The position numbers and the translations under genes were made by a program. 64,000 nucleotides of DNA from JAGBWK01 sp964544595 (GTDB taxonomy: Bacteria > Bacteroidota > Bacteroidia > Bacteroidales > Muribaculaceae). The notes under the pieces are model-generated. The model had not been told where the DNA came from. It did not search any database and saw nothing but the letters and a program-made list of their open reading frames with translations. This document shows positions 1-9,627 of the stretch, one piece after another (the stretch's first letter is position 1; every line of letters starts with the position of its first letter). The stretch spans positions 1 to 64,000 of the forward strand of contig CAZJBM010000006.1 of the NCBI GenBank assembly GCA_964544595.1, given 5' to 3'.

Positions 1-150
1 CGCAGAGGACAAAAGCGCGTTTTCGGGCAAAAAAGCGCGCGAAAAAGCGCGAAAAAGCCCCCTTAACGCGCGTTTTAGCGCCGAAAAGCGCGCAAAAACG
101 CGCAAAATTGTGCCCAAAAACGCGCAAAAAACGCGCCGATTCCTGCCGGA
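1..150. other. A-tract / GCGC low-complexity DNA
   Basis: This stretch alternates runs of four to six A (or T) with GCGC/CGCG blocks at roughly ten-base intervals, a pattern expected to bend DNA. Two plus-strand frames stay open from the window edge to about position 170-190 and would encode very Lys/Arg/Ala-rich tails, but the composition alone would produce that. I therefore cannot tell a basic C-terminal coding tail running in from outside from non-coding DNA. Confidence 0.4.
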
Positions 151-163
151 AGCGAAGATTATC

Positions 164-338
164 GACGGCTGAAGCCGTCGGCCAGTAATAGAGGGCTGGG
201 GGGATAAGGACGGCTGAAGCCGTAAGCTTCATTTTTGGTTGCCACAGGGTTGTTTATCTTTCACGATGGTGGCGAGGCTGTGGATTGCTCTTTGCCACAG
301 GGTTGTTTCTTTTTGGCATGCCAAAGGCATGCTGCTAC
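164..338. repeat. REP-like hairpins, small outlier cluster
   Basis: Two hairpins of the GACGGC-TGAA-GCCGTC type lie at 164-179 and 209-224 (the second imperfect), and one GCATGCC-AAA-GGCATGC hairpin at 316-332 is followed by CTAC at 335-338. On the minus strand this last unit reads GTAG, two bases, palindrome. The same families fill 8.9-10.6 kb. No gene is supported between 150 and 764; the rest is AT-rich leader of the next gene. Confidence 0.7.
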
Positions 339-497
339 ATATGCGGGGGTGGAGGGCCACGGTTGGGGGTAGGCGGTGGAGGTGGAAGGGTTTAGGAAAG
401 TTAACGGGGGAGAGGGGGATGGTTTGGTTTTTTAAGGTTTTTTGAGGTTTGTGTAAATATTTTTCGCGGGAATGGTGGGAATTATAGAAATTTGTTG

Positions 498-505
498 TAT
501 ATTTG
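498..505 (+). promoter_or_regulatory. -7 box TATATTTG upstream of the first secreted protein
   Basis: TATATTTG matches the Bacteroidetes housekeeping -7 consensus TAnnTTTG. A clear -33 TTTG at the usual distance was not found. If used, transcription would start near 512 and leave a leader of about 250 bases. Confidence 0.45.
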
Positions 506-764
506 CAAAAATATTTTTTATTTCGATTCATATTTAGTATCACATTTCTTTTTTTAGAACTGATAAGTGCCATATAGAATGTACCATGGGCGTTTTTGCA
601 GCCCAATTCTCTCTTGTATGCAACTTGGCTTTCAGATGCAGCTCAGGATATGAGTTGCGGTAAGTAAGGTCGAGTCTATCGCGCTCCCTTTGTCTTAGTC
701 TTAAGATTACTCCCTTCCCCACCATTAATCCGGTAACTAAAAAACATAATTAATTATATTTACG

Positions 765-3062
765 ATGAAAATTTATCACACCATTCTGTCGGCTGTGGCC
801 CTTACGTTTATGGGTATGGTCGGCAATGATGCTTCGGCCAAGGTTGGTGCAAACGTGTTGCAACGTGAAGTAAATGTACAGAACCTCATGCGCCGCATGG
901 CTCCCAACGCCGGCATTTTCGAGTCGAACCGCACAGTGAAGACCGCAGCGATCAACACGATGATCACAAGCAAGGTCGCACCCCTTTTCGACGCCCCTAA
1001 CTACCCGACTCCCGTACCCGACGTGACCGTAGGCCCCAACCGCGCCTTCCGCGACATGGACGGCCCGAACGGCGAGATATGGTATTACACCACCCAGCTC
1101 GTAAGCCGCCCTATCCCCCACGAATATTACACAGAGTATATCCTCGAGGAGTACACCTTCGACATCTTTGACGCGAACATGGCCTATGTAGGCACCGTTC
1201 ACGACAAGATGCACTATCAGGACGACGAGGTGCGCGTGCCCGGTCCCGACATCGGTATCGACCTGCTCCCCGTGGTGACTAAAAACTTCTTCAATGGCGA
1301 CGATCTCTACGAAGTAGTAGTGTCAATCGCCGTGAACACGACCACTCCCGGCAAAAACCACTATCGCTCGGTTATCTACTCGATCAACGGCGAGAAAGAG
1401 GTTTACCCCATTTATAACGCCGCTACAAAGGAATATGAACCTAAGGAGTGCGACAAGATCGTAACGACGTATCCCGCGTTTGTAGGCGACGTGCTCAACG
1501 CATCGAACGCCGACAAAGAGGAGGTTTACATGACTTTCATGGACGAAATCATGCCCGAATCTTTCTTCTATAGCTACGCCGAGGGCGCAACAGACGAGTC
1601 AGATCCCGCCGACTCCCGATTCTGGAAAGACCTGATCAGCTATCGTTACAACTTCCAGGTATATGGCAAAGCTGACGCCGCAGGCAACCTTCAGAAAGTG
1701 AAAGAAATCAACTTGCCTATCATCCAATCTCAGGGCGACCAGGAGTCAACTCCTCCGTTGATGACATTCATCCACGACGGCGTATGCTATATCGCGTTTC
1801 CCTACTATGAGGAGCCTTTCTTCAACCCCTACAGCAGCCCCTACGAGGATATGTCGATGCGCGAGACCAACAACCTCGTGATCGAGCTCTTCAAACTGCA
1901 CGATTTCCAGGCCGACCTCATCTCGACCACCAAGGTGCCGATGACAAAAGATAATAAGAACGGCGTGCTTGCCACTTATTATTCGGTAGGCGACCTCCGC
2001 TACACCAAAGACGTGGACTTCGGCAGCTTCGGCAACCCCGACATGCCCGTGTACTACATCACCCGCTGCAACTACGTGATCACCACCGACGGCAAGGATG
2101 ATTTCTGCTACTATGCCTACGACGTTGACGGCAACAAGATCCGCACTATCTTTGAGTATGCCGACGCCAACATGGAACTCACCCAGGCCACCGGTCTCAA
2201 ACCTGAGCACATGTTTGTCGACATCGACGACGACGGCGACTACCGCTACAACATGGTTGACCTCGTAGATGGCTACGACGCCCAGAAGACCGTCAAGATC
2301 AGCTCGCTTCTGCGTCTCGATCCCGACGACGACGGCGACCTTATGATGGCCAACGTAGACCGCGTGCCGCTGAAAGACGGCTCTTACAAATACGCTTTCG
2401 AGATGCGCGTGCCCGGCGTTGACGACGACGAGAACGACATCATGCGCGTGGCATGGTTCAACGCCGACGGCAAGTTTGACCGCCTCGACGGCATCAACAT
2501 GGGCAAGAACGTTTACTTCGCCCAGACCTACATCAACGGCTCGGTGCTCAACCCCGACCTCTTCACCGACCAGGACGACGAGCATGAATACATGGTGCTC
2601 ATCAAGCGCGGCATCGACGCCACCGGCGTTAGCTCGGCTTCGCAAGAGGAGCTTATCGTGGCCCAGCCCCAGTCGGAGGCTAACCCCGAAGGCAAGACAT
2701 TCCTCCACCTGACGCCCTGCGAAAAAGGCGTACTCGCCTCAGTCGGCGTCGCTCAGTCGAACGGCGTGAAGTCAATGAACATTACCTACGCTTCAGAGGG
2801 CGCTGACAACAGCACCGAATACTACACCGACTTTTATTACCTCCCCTTCAAGCTCGACGCCATCCAGGAGATCACCGACACGGCCGCAGCAGGCAACATC
2901 AGCTACAACGGCACGGTAATCGCCGCCGAAGGCTCGATCGAGATCTTCAATCTCAAAGGCATCGCCGTGGCAGCCGGAATCAACGAAGTCAACGTGGCTT
3001 CGCTTCCCGCCGGCATCTACGTGGCAGTATCAGGGGGCAAAGCATATAAATTCTCCAAATAA
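765..3062 (+). CDS. Large secreted protein with T9SS-like C-terminal tail
   Basis: This 765-residue protein is probably exported. It starts with a Lys, a hydrophobic stretch and an Ala-Ser-Ala type cleavage region near residue 25. I recognise no enzymatic domain in the body. From about residue 480 to 560 it carries Asp-rich, EF-hand/dockerin-like clusters (DIDDDGDY, DPDDDGDL, GVDDDEND) that could bind calcium; this is inference. The last 45 residues resemble a type A T9SS sorting domain (IEIFNLKGI ... LPAGIYV), so it is expected to be secreted or surface-attached through the type IX system. The ATG at 765 is the first start before the signal peptide. The cysteine protease gene begins 13 bases after its stop, so the two are likely co-transcribed. 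Confidence 0.8.
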   Translation: MKIYHTILSAVALTFMGMVGNDASAKVGANVLQREVNVQNLMRRMAPNAGIFESNRTVKTAAINTMITSKVAPLFDAPNYPTPVPDVTVGPNRAFRDMDGPNGEIWYYTTQLVSRPIPHEYYTEYILEEYTFDIFDANMAYVGTVHDKMHYQDDEVRVPGPDIGIDLLPVVTKNFFNGDDLYEVVVSIAVNTTTPGKNHYRSVIYSINGEKEVYPIYNAATKEYEPKECDKIVTTYPAFVGDVLNASNADKEEVYMTFMDEIMPESFFYSYAEGATDESDPADSRFWKDLISYRYNFQVYGKADAAGNLQKVKEINLPIIQSQGDQESTPPLMTFIHDGVCYIAFPYYEEPFFNPYSSPYEDMSMRETNNLVIELFKLHDFQADLISTTKVPMTKDNKNGVLATYYSVGDLRYTKDVDFGSFGNPDMPVYYITRCNYVITTDGKDDFCYYAYDVDGNKIRTIFEYADANMELTQATGLKPEHMFVDIDDDGDYRYNMVDLVDGYDAQKTVKISSLLRLDPDDDGDLMMANVDRVPLKDGSYKYAFEMRVPGVDDDENDIMRVAWFNADGKFDRLDGINMGKNVYFAQTYINGSVLNPDLFTDQDDEHEYMVLIKRGIDATGVSSASQEELIVAQPQSEANPEGKTFLHLTPCEKGVLASVGVAQSNGVKSMNITYASEGADNSTEYYTDFYYLPFKLDAIQEITDTAAAGNISYNGTVIAAEGSIEIFNLKGIAVAAGINEVNVASLPAGIYVAVSGGKAYKFSK

Positions 3063-3075
3063 TCTGATCTGATAA

Positions 3076-5568
3076 GTGAAAAAACAAATAATTCTCGGCA
3101 TGGCCGCGCTCTTGTGCGCGGCTATCGCCGATGCAAAACCGATCACTCCCGAGCAGGCGCTTGCCCGCCTCGGCGAGACCGCGGCCCCCGCTAAGGCTCC
3201 CGCGAAAAACCGCGCGGGCTCGAAGCTTGTCCACACAGCGCTTACCGAGCAGGGCGAGCCGGCCGTCTATGTGTTCAATCAGCCCAACCGCAGCGGCTAC
3301 GTGCTCGTCGCAGCCGACGATTGCGCGCTCCCATTGCTGGGCTATGCCGACGAAGGCGAATTCTCAACCGACCGCATGCCCGACGCAATGAAATGGTGGA
3401 TCGGAGAGTACGCCCGTCAAATCCAGTATGCCAACGACAACGGCATCGCCTCGCCGACGCTCGCGCGAGTGCCTAAATCCAACCGCACCCCCATCGCCCC
3501 GATGATTACCGCCAAATGGGACCAGATAGAGCCGTTCAACAACATGGCTCCCCTCTACGGCACCCAGCGCACCTACACCGGCTGTGTCGCTACCGCCATG
3601 GCGATGGTGCTCAACTACTGGAAATATCCAGAAATAGGCCAAGGCTCGATCAGCTACTCAGCCTCGACCATCGGCAAGCGACTGAGCCTTAACTTCGGCA
3701 GCCGCGCCATCGACTGGGACAATATGCTCGACGTCTACGACCTCGACAAAGACCCCACGCAGGAGCAAATCGACGCCGTGGCCTACCTGATGAAGGCCTG
3801 CGGATACTCCGTGAAGATGAACTACTCGACCGAGGCTTCAGGCGCGCTCGCCATGAACATCGGCAACGCCTTAGTGAAATACTTCAACTACGACCCCAAC
3901 TTCACCTACGCTCTCCGATTGATGTACTCAAGCTCAGAGTGGGAGCAGATGCTCTACGACAACCTCCGCAACGTAGGCCCGATACTCTACGGCGGCGGCT
4001 CGATGCTTGGCGGCGGCCACTCATTCGTTTGCGACGGCTACGAGGATGGCTACTTCCACTTCAACTGGGGCTGGAGCGGCATCTCTAACGGCTACTTCGC
4101 TCTCGACGCGCTCACTCCCGAGAACCTCGGGTCGGGCGGCGGCGAAGGGGGCGGCTTCAACTTCACGCAGGACGCCGTGCTCGGCGTGCAGCCCGCGACC
4201 GGCCAGCCCGCTGAGATAAAAGAGCCGAAGCTCGTGCAGATGGGATCGCTCAACGCCGAAATCATCCGTGACGAAGCGGGCGCCGACATAGTCAACTTCA
4301 CCCTTATCGACCAGGAGGACGGCATGTGGGTCAACTACAACCCGGCCACGCTCAACGTTTATCTCGGCGTGCTGATCCAGCCTCAGGGCGACACTCCCGG
4401 CACGGTCAAGGGGATGAAGACCGTAGACCGCGTACTGGACATCCAGGCAGGCTACGGCACAGGCCCGAGCGCTACCCCCCACACCATCAACCTCGCCGAG
4501 GCCAACCTCGCCGACGGCACGTATAAGCTCACCTACGCCACACTCTCAAAAGAGGAGGGCTCGGAATGGAATGAGGTAGCGGTGGCCTACGGCAACTACA
4601 ACTACGTGATACTCCGCAAGCAGGGCGACACTTACACCGTAGAGAATCAGCCTCTGCCGCAGCTCAATATCGTAGATGGCGGCTTCACCGACCGTCTCAT
4701 ATACTACGGATGCGCCGTTCACCCGACCATCACGGTGGAGAATCCTACCGACGTAGAGCTGAACAAGGGTTTCGCGCCCGCCCTCATGCTTGAGGTCGAC
4801 GGCGAGAGCTACCCCTTCTTCCTCGGCGAGAGCGTGCAGATCACAGTGCCCCCTCACTCGACCGTAACCCGCGAGTGGGTCACCGACCTTTATCTCCTCC
4901 AGCAGGTAGGCATCTCCTCAGATATCCAGTTCAGCCTCACATACTTCGATGAAGGCACCTACAAGTTCCTTACCGACAAATTCTCGAAGCCCGTCACGCT
5001 GAAAGCCAATCCCGGCTTGCCCGACGTGGTATTCGGCAGCGAAGTCACCATCCCCGGAGCCGAAGTGGTAGAGGAGGAAGTGATCGAAGGCCAGTATGCC
5101 CGCGTGTTCATTGTCGACGACAAATACAACATCCCGCTCGAAACCTCGTTCAGGCTCGGCGCGCGAAGCACATTCGCCTATACGATGCTCGCCTGCGTGC
5201 TCGCACCCGACTGGGGTGCAGAGTCAGGCACATACGAGATTATCGCGCAGAGCGGTCATCCGATGTTCCTCTCAACAAAGGATTCACCCTTCGAGACCAC
5301 CCTCAGCATACCTAACGCCAAGAGAGGTCAGCACTATCTCCTGACCATGGCCTACATCTACGGCTCGAACTACGTGCAGGTAGATCCCTACAAAAACATC
5401 GTTTTCCGTCTCTCCGACCCCTCGGCGGTAGAGAATGTCACTATCGAGACAATCGACGAGGCCAACGCTCCGATATATAATCTACAGGGCGTATGCTTAG
5501 GCACCGATTGGGATTCGCTCCCCGCCGGTCTCTACATCCGCTCAGGCAAGAAACTTCTTAAGAAGTGA
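3076..5568 (+). CDS. C10 family cysteine protease (streptopain/interpain-like)
   Basis: This 830-residue secreted papain-fold protease starts at GTG 3076, which gives a good signal peptide (MKKQIILGMAALLCAAIADA). Residues about 22-115 look like the SpeB-type inhibitory propeptide (YVLVAADD, LLGYADEGEF). The catalytic domain follows, with the nucleophile Cys170 in TYTGCVATAMAMVLNYW and His315 in GGGHSFVCDGY, and then FNWGW with the usual Asn and Trp. About 450 residues of probable beta-sandwich domains follow, and the protein ends in a T9SS type A-like tail (IYNLQG ... LPAGLYIRSGKKLLKK). Relatives include streptococcal SpeB and Prevotella interpain, which degrade host proteins. Autocatalytic removal of the propeptide is expected from the family, not seen. 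It is probably in one transcript with the preceding secreted protein. Confidence 0.92.
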   Translation: MKKQIILGMAALLCAAIADAKPITPEQALARLGETAAPAKAPAKNRAGSKLVHTALTEQGEPAVYVFNQPNRSGYVLVAADDCALPLLGYADEGEFSTDRMPDAMKWWIGEYARQIQYANDNGIASPTLARVPKSNRTPIAPMITAKWDQIEPFNNMAPLYGTQRTYTGCVATAMAMVLNYWKYPEIGQGSISYSASTIGKRLSLNFGSRAIDWDNMLDVYDLDKDPTQEQIDAVAYLMKACGYSVKMNYSTEASGALAMNIGNALVKYFNYDPNFTYALRLMYSSSEWEQMLYDNLRNVGPILYGGGSMLGGGHSFVCDGYEDGYFHFNWGWSGISNGYFALDALTPENLGSGGGEGGGFNFTQDAVLGVQPATGQPAEIKEPKLVQMGSLNAEIIRDEAGADIVNFTLIDQEDGMWVNYNPATLNVYLGVLIQPQGDTPGTVKGMKTVDRVLDIQAGYGTGPSATPHTINLAEANLADGTYKLTYATLSKEEGSEWNEVAVAYGNYNYVILRKQGDTYTVENQPLPQLNIVDGGFTDRLIYYGCAVHPTITVENPTDVELNKGFAPALMLEVDGESYPFFLGESVQITVPPHSTVTREWVTDLYLLQQVGISSDIQFSLTYFDEGTYKFLTDKFSKPVTLKANPGLPDVVFGSEVTIPGAEVVEEEVIEGQYARVFIVDDKYNIPLETSFRLGARSTFAYTMLACVLAPDWGAESGTYEIIAQSGHPMFLSTKDSPFETTLSIPNAKRGQHYLLTMAYIYGSNYVQVDPYKNIVFRLSDPSAVENVTIETIDEANAPIYNLQGVCLGTDWDSLPAGLYIRSGKKLLKK

Positions 5569-5580
5569 TAAGCCGATAAG

Positions 5581-5640
5581 CTATGCGCTCAGAGATGATT
5601 TTTGAGTCTAAAATATTGAAAATTATCTCTGACCGCATAG
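5581..5640 (+). terminator. Long imperfect stem-loop after the protease gene
   Basis: CTATGCGCTCAGAGAT and its near-complement ATCTCTGACCGCATAG face each other across about 28 bases, starting 12 bases after the protease stop. There is no clean T-run directly after it, so it may be a transcript-end stabilising hairpin and not a classical intrinsic terminator. The remaining bases to 5921 are AT-rich and hold only a promoter-like box. Confidence 0.5.
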
Positions 5641-5734
5641 ACTTATTTAACGCCTAACCCTCCTCTAACTGACAAATTATTTGCTAAAAACTGAATTTTT
5701 TGACAAAATATTAAAATTATTTAAATTTTATTGC

Positions 5735-5742
5735 TATATTTG
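5735..5742 (+). promoter_or_regulatory. -7 box TATATTTG upstream of the 983-residue secreted protein
   Basis: TATATTTG fits TAnnTTTG and sits in an AT-rich gap; a -33 match is not convincing. A start near 5750 would give a leader of about 170 bases. Confidence 0.45.
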
Positions 5743-5921
5743 CAACTTCAAAGGATAAATAATTGACATTTAGCAATCAATTCATCTACTATTACCGTCA
5801 TTCGTTCTAAAGCGTTCTCTCCATCGCGCTTATTCTAAATTCAGTTCGCCACAGGCGATCTTCCGATAGTTTTTCAAAATTCTATACAATTTCTAATTAT
5901 TCATTAACACATTTCATCTCT

Positions 5922-8873
5922 ATGAAAAAGCTTTACTCGTTGATGCTCTTGGCTATTATGGCCATAGGAGTGTCATTCACAGCGAAAGCCGAATGGACAG
6001 CAACTGTCGCATGGGATATCCCGGGATCAGTTGTTGTGTATGCAGGTGGCTTCAGTGACTCTAACAAAGTTACTATTCCTGCAGGTGCTACTTCAGTTAA
6101 TTGCACTGTAGAAGAGAGCTGGTCATCTATTTATGTAACTCCCGCCGACGGCTATATGCTCAAAGGGGCTGCTTGCGAAGACGACGGTTCAGCAATCAAG
6201 TTCAACGATTACTACAACGCCTATCAATTCGATAATGCTCATGCAGGTCACACAATCAAAATCGATTGCGCTAAGATCGAATATGACGGCTCATTCACCA
6301 TTGATTTCCAGAGCACAGGTACAGTTAGCGCCACGCTCACCAATCCCCAGCGTAAATTCAACCTCGAAGGGGGTAAGCAGACTTATGGCCTCTTGACCGA
6401 GAATCCCACAACCCTTTCTCTCTCGGCAAATACTGCTTTGGCTTCAAATTATTACGTTAAGAAAAACGGTCAGGAAATAGAGTGGTCAAATTTCTATGGC
6501 ACTCTTAGATTGAACGATCTCGCGATCGCTGACGGCGACGTAATTGAGGTAAAATACAACGACGAGGAGCCGATTATCGCTTCAGAGCAGACCAAATACA
6601 CCGTAACCATCAACTATGCTGACCAGGCCGCTAAGGACGCTCTCAGCATGATCTACAACAAGACCAAAAGAGAGTCAATCACCTCTACCGATAAGTTTGA
6701 GGTAGTAGAGGGCACTCAGATTCAGTTCTCGTTCAACACATTTGACTACACCGTCACTGTCAACGGCGAAACCCTCAACGGCGGCACTCAGGTCGACAAA
6801 TACCAGACTTGGCTCACTACCATCGACGCCAACACCACTATCAACATATCTGCTAAAGAGCGCGACTACGGCAAGATCGCCCTTACCTTCATGATCGACA
6901 AGCCTGAGTATCTCATCGTTCACGACGGCACAATCGACGGCCCCATCGTAGACCTCTCGGCTCTTACCCCGATCACAACCACATTCAACGGCGTCGAATA
7001 CAAGAAATACACCGTATATGCCAACGCTAAGTATGGCAAGCTTTTCGTAATACCCGCTGAAAATTGCTGGTTTGAGAAATGCGTTTACGACACCGACGGC
7101 GAAGAAGCCGAGTCAGGCACAGTGATGGCTGATTACACCAACTTCCGTATCATCGCCTCTCCGATCGTACGCGATCAGAAACTCGTGATCTATGTTGACA
7201 GCAGCTGGGATCCCACCAAGCTCAATGTACGCGACCGCGATTTCAACAAGTACCCTCTCGAGAAAGGCTACAACGAGCTTCTCATCGACCCCAAATACAG
7301 CACTCCGATTTCGATCGCTCCCATCGATGTGACTGATACTTTCACCGTATTAAGCGACTATGAGAAAGTAACAGCTGACGAAAACGGCGTGTACAGCTCT
7401 GCGTTGCATGCCGACGGCCAGGTGCTCCATGTCTTCGGTAAAAGCAATCCCGCAATCCGCGCAATCGCTATCAACGAAAACGGCGTAAGCGGCTCTACCG
7501 TCACTATCGACAAGCTTACCTACACTGTAGAGGCAGGCAAGACTTACAGCGCTCTCAACAACTATGAGGTATCGGTTAAACCCGGCGCAGGTTACGACAA
7601 GGTGCTCAACGGCGAAACCGAGGTTGAACTCACCGACGGCGTTTATACCTTCAAGCCCTCTGCCGACACTACTATCACTATCGAAAGCGATCCCGCTAAG
7701 ATGATTGTAACTCCCGCTGCCAACTCGGTAGTAGAAGAGTTTGAATACATCCTCTTCACCTTCCCCAACGCTACCACCGCAGCTCAGGCTCTCGACGACG
7801 ACGAACTCATCTTCGCTAACGGCGGCTGGGGCAACTATGGCTGGACTATCGCTCAGGTTGAAGCTGAGCAGGGCGTAGCCTTCACCGCAACCCCCAACTT
7901 CCACACTCCCAACGGCACCTTCCGTCTCTACATGCCCGAAGGCTTCTTCAAGATCAACGGTCAGTATAACAGCGAAGAAATCGACATGAACTTCACCGTT
8001 AAGCGCCCCGTAACTGACTTCGAGTATCAGTTCTCTCCCTTCACCGAGAAGATGGTTACCTCTGACTGGGGTATCAACGTGGCAGTTGTGTTCAACGAAG
8101 AATACCAGGTATCAATTGTTGATAAAGCAGGTATTACCGTTAAGTTCAACGGCAAGGACGTAACTAACGATAGCAAATGTATGTTTGATACAGAAGGCAA
8201 CTACTTCATGGTTATGTACCTCGAGGCTAACGCTACCGGCACTCTCTCGCTCTCGATCGCAGAAGGCGCTCTCGCTATCTCAGGCGAAGCTCTCCCCGCT
8301 ATCTCTCACGACTGGGAAGTTGTAGCTCCTAAGGAATACACTATCGACACTACCGAAAACTGGACTCCCGAACAGGGCCTCGCTAAGGACGGCGAATTTG
8401 AATTCGTGATCACTTTCGTAGGCGCTGACTCAGCTGAGCTCTTCGAGCAGAACATGATTATCCTCCAGGAAACCGGCTACCCCGTTAACCGCTACTATCA
8501 GGTTGCTACCAACGTAGAAGCTGTTAACCCCGAAATTCAGACCTACGCTACCTCAGCAGCAGCTGATCCTTCATTCAAGCTCACCTTCCCCTCGCTCAAG
8601 TCGGTTAAGGGTGAAAACTACGATTACAGCAAGCCCGTTGACATGAAGCTCGAAGTAAGAGAAGGCGCGTTCAACCTCGACGGTTATGCTCCCTCGCCCG
8701 CTATCGAGAAGACTTACAGCAGCTTCCTCACTACCGGCATCGCTAACCTCCAGATCAGCCTCGACGGCGAAGCTCACTACTACAACCTCCAGGGCGTAGA
8801 AGTTAAGAACCCCGTAGAAGGTCAGGTTTACATCAAGGTTACCGGTAAGAAAGCCACTAAAGTGCAGCTCTAA
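5922..8873 (+). CDS. Large secreted repeat-type protein with short T9SS-like tail
   Basis: This 983-residue protein has a clear signal peptide (MKKLYSLMLLAIMAIGVSFTAKA). The body is rich in Thr, Asp, Glu and Tyr and looks like consecutive beta-sandwich or Ig-like segments. Sections around residues 220-340, 470-580 and 640-860 recall bacterial-repeat or SbsA-Ig-like modules, but I cannot assign them firmly. The last 30 residues (YYNLQGVEVKNP ... YIKVTGKKATKVQL) form a compact sorting-type tail almost identical, also in DNA, to that of the 1,252-residue protein encoded at 27.3-31.0 kb. No catalytic motif was seen. An intrinsic terminator follows 27 bases after the stop. It is probably a surface or secreted adhesin-like or binding protein; that role is inference. 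Confidence 0.8.
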   Translation: MKKLYSLMLLAIMAIGVSFTAKAEWTATVAWDIPGSVVVYAGGFSDSNKVTIPAGATSVNCTVEESWSSIYVTPADGYMLKGAACEDDGSAIKFNDYYNAYQFDNAHAGHTIKIDCAKIEYDGSFTIDFQSTGTVSATLTNPQRKFNLEGGKQTYGLLTENPTTLSLSANTALASNYYVKKNGQEIEWSNFYGTLRLNDLAIADGDVIEVKYNDEEPIIASEQTKYTVTINYADQAAKDALSMIYNKTKRESITSTDKFEVVEGTQIQFSFNTFDYTVTVNGETLNGGTQVDKYQTWLTTIDANTTINISAKERDYGKIALTFMIDKPEYLIVHDGTIDGPIVDLSALTPITTTFNGVEYKKYTVYANAKYGKLFVIPAENCWFEKCVYDTDGEEAESGTVMADYTNFRIIASPIVRDQKLVIYVDSSWDPTKLNVRDRDFNKYPLEKGYNELLIDPKYSTPISIAPIDVTDTFTVLSDYEKVTADENGVYSSALHADGQVLHVFGKSNPAIRAIAINENGVSGSTVTIDKLTYTVEAGKTYSALNNYEVSVKPGAGYDKVLNGETEVELTDGVYTFKPSADTTITIESDPAKMIVTPAANSVVEEFEYILFTFPNATTAAQALDDDELIFANGGWGNYGWTIAQVEAEQGVAFTATPNFHTPNGTFRLYMPEGFFKINGQYNSEEIDMNFTVKRPVTDFEYQFSPFTEKMVTSDWGINVAVVFNEEYQVSIVDKAGITVKFNGKDVTNDSKCMFDTEGNYFMVMYLEANATGTLSLSIAEGALAISGEALPAISHDWEVVAPKEYTIDTTENWTPEQGLAKDGEFEFVITFVGADSAELFEQNMIILQETGYPVNRYYQVATNVEAVNPEIQTYATSAAADPSFKLTFPSLKSVKGENYDYSKPVDMKLEVREGAFNLDGYAPSPAIEKTYSSFLTTGIANLQISLDGEAHYYNLQGVEVKNPVEGQVYIKVTGKKATKVQL

Positions 8874-8900
8874 TCTGTAGCTAATCCTATCCTATATTGT

Positions 8901-8931
8901 AAAAGCTCCCCGCTTGCGGGGGGCTTTTTTT
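8901..8931 (+). terminator. Intrinsic terminator
   Basis: AAAAGCTCCCCGC pairs with GCGGGGGGCTTTT around a short loop and is followed by a T-run, directly after the 983-residue protein gene. Confidence 0.85.
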
Positions 8932-9000
8932 GTATGGGGTGACGGCTGAAGCCGTCGGGGGGTAAGAAAGCATTACAATTGGCGGGATACAAGTTTGTTT

Positions 9001-9245
9001 CTCTTTCGCGGGGCTGAAGCCCCACGCTCCATATTCGTTTGCCACACTGCATTTTGCGTTATTTTGCATGCCGAAGGCATGCGGCTACAAGTTGGGGGCA
9101 CAAGGGTTGTTTCTCTTTCGCGGGGCTGAAGCCCCACGCTCCATATTCGGTTGCCACACTGCATTTTGCGTTATTTTGCATGCCGAAGGCATGCGGCTAC
9201 AAGTTGGGGCGCAGGGGTGGGCGCTTTCTGACGGCTGAAGCCGTC
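9001..9245. repeat. 245-bp direct repeat, copy 1
   Basis: This segment contains hairpins B-A-B-A-C with their linkers and appears identical, as read by eye, to 9383-9627. The spacing between copies is 382 bases. Confidence 0.85.
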
Positions 9246-9382
9246 ACCCAGTAATAGAGAGATATTTGCTGGCCGCGTTGGTTCTCTTTCGCGGGGCTGA
9301 AGCCCCACGCTCCATATTCGGTTGGTAATCAGGAAGCTGCACCATGGTGCAGCACTAATGGTCGGGGGCACAACGCCTGATA

Positions 9383-9627
9383 CTCTTTCGCGGGGCTGAA
9401 GCCCCACGCTCCATATTCGTTTGCCACACTGCATTTTGCGTTATTTTGCATGCCGAAGGCATGCGGCTACAAGTTGGGGGCACAAGGGTTGTTTCTCTTT
9501 CGCGGGGCTGAAGCCCCACGCTCCATATTCGGTTGCCACACTGCATTTTGCGTTATTTTGCATGCCGAAGGCATGCGGCTACAAGTTGGGGCGCAGGGGT
9601 GGGCGCTTTCTGACGGCTGAAGCCGTC
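9383..9627. repeat. 245-bp direct repeat, copy 2
   Basis: This is the second copy of the B-A-B-A-C block at 9001-9245. Identical length and linkers suggest a recent segmental duplication within the array. Confidence 0.85.

Noticed and set aside
1746..2708. 320-codon minus-strand frame
   Set aside because: It lies antisense within the 765-residue secreted protein gene and has Val/His/Asp/Leu composition typical of a reversed GC-rich coding frame.
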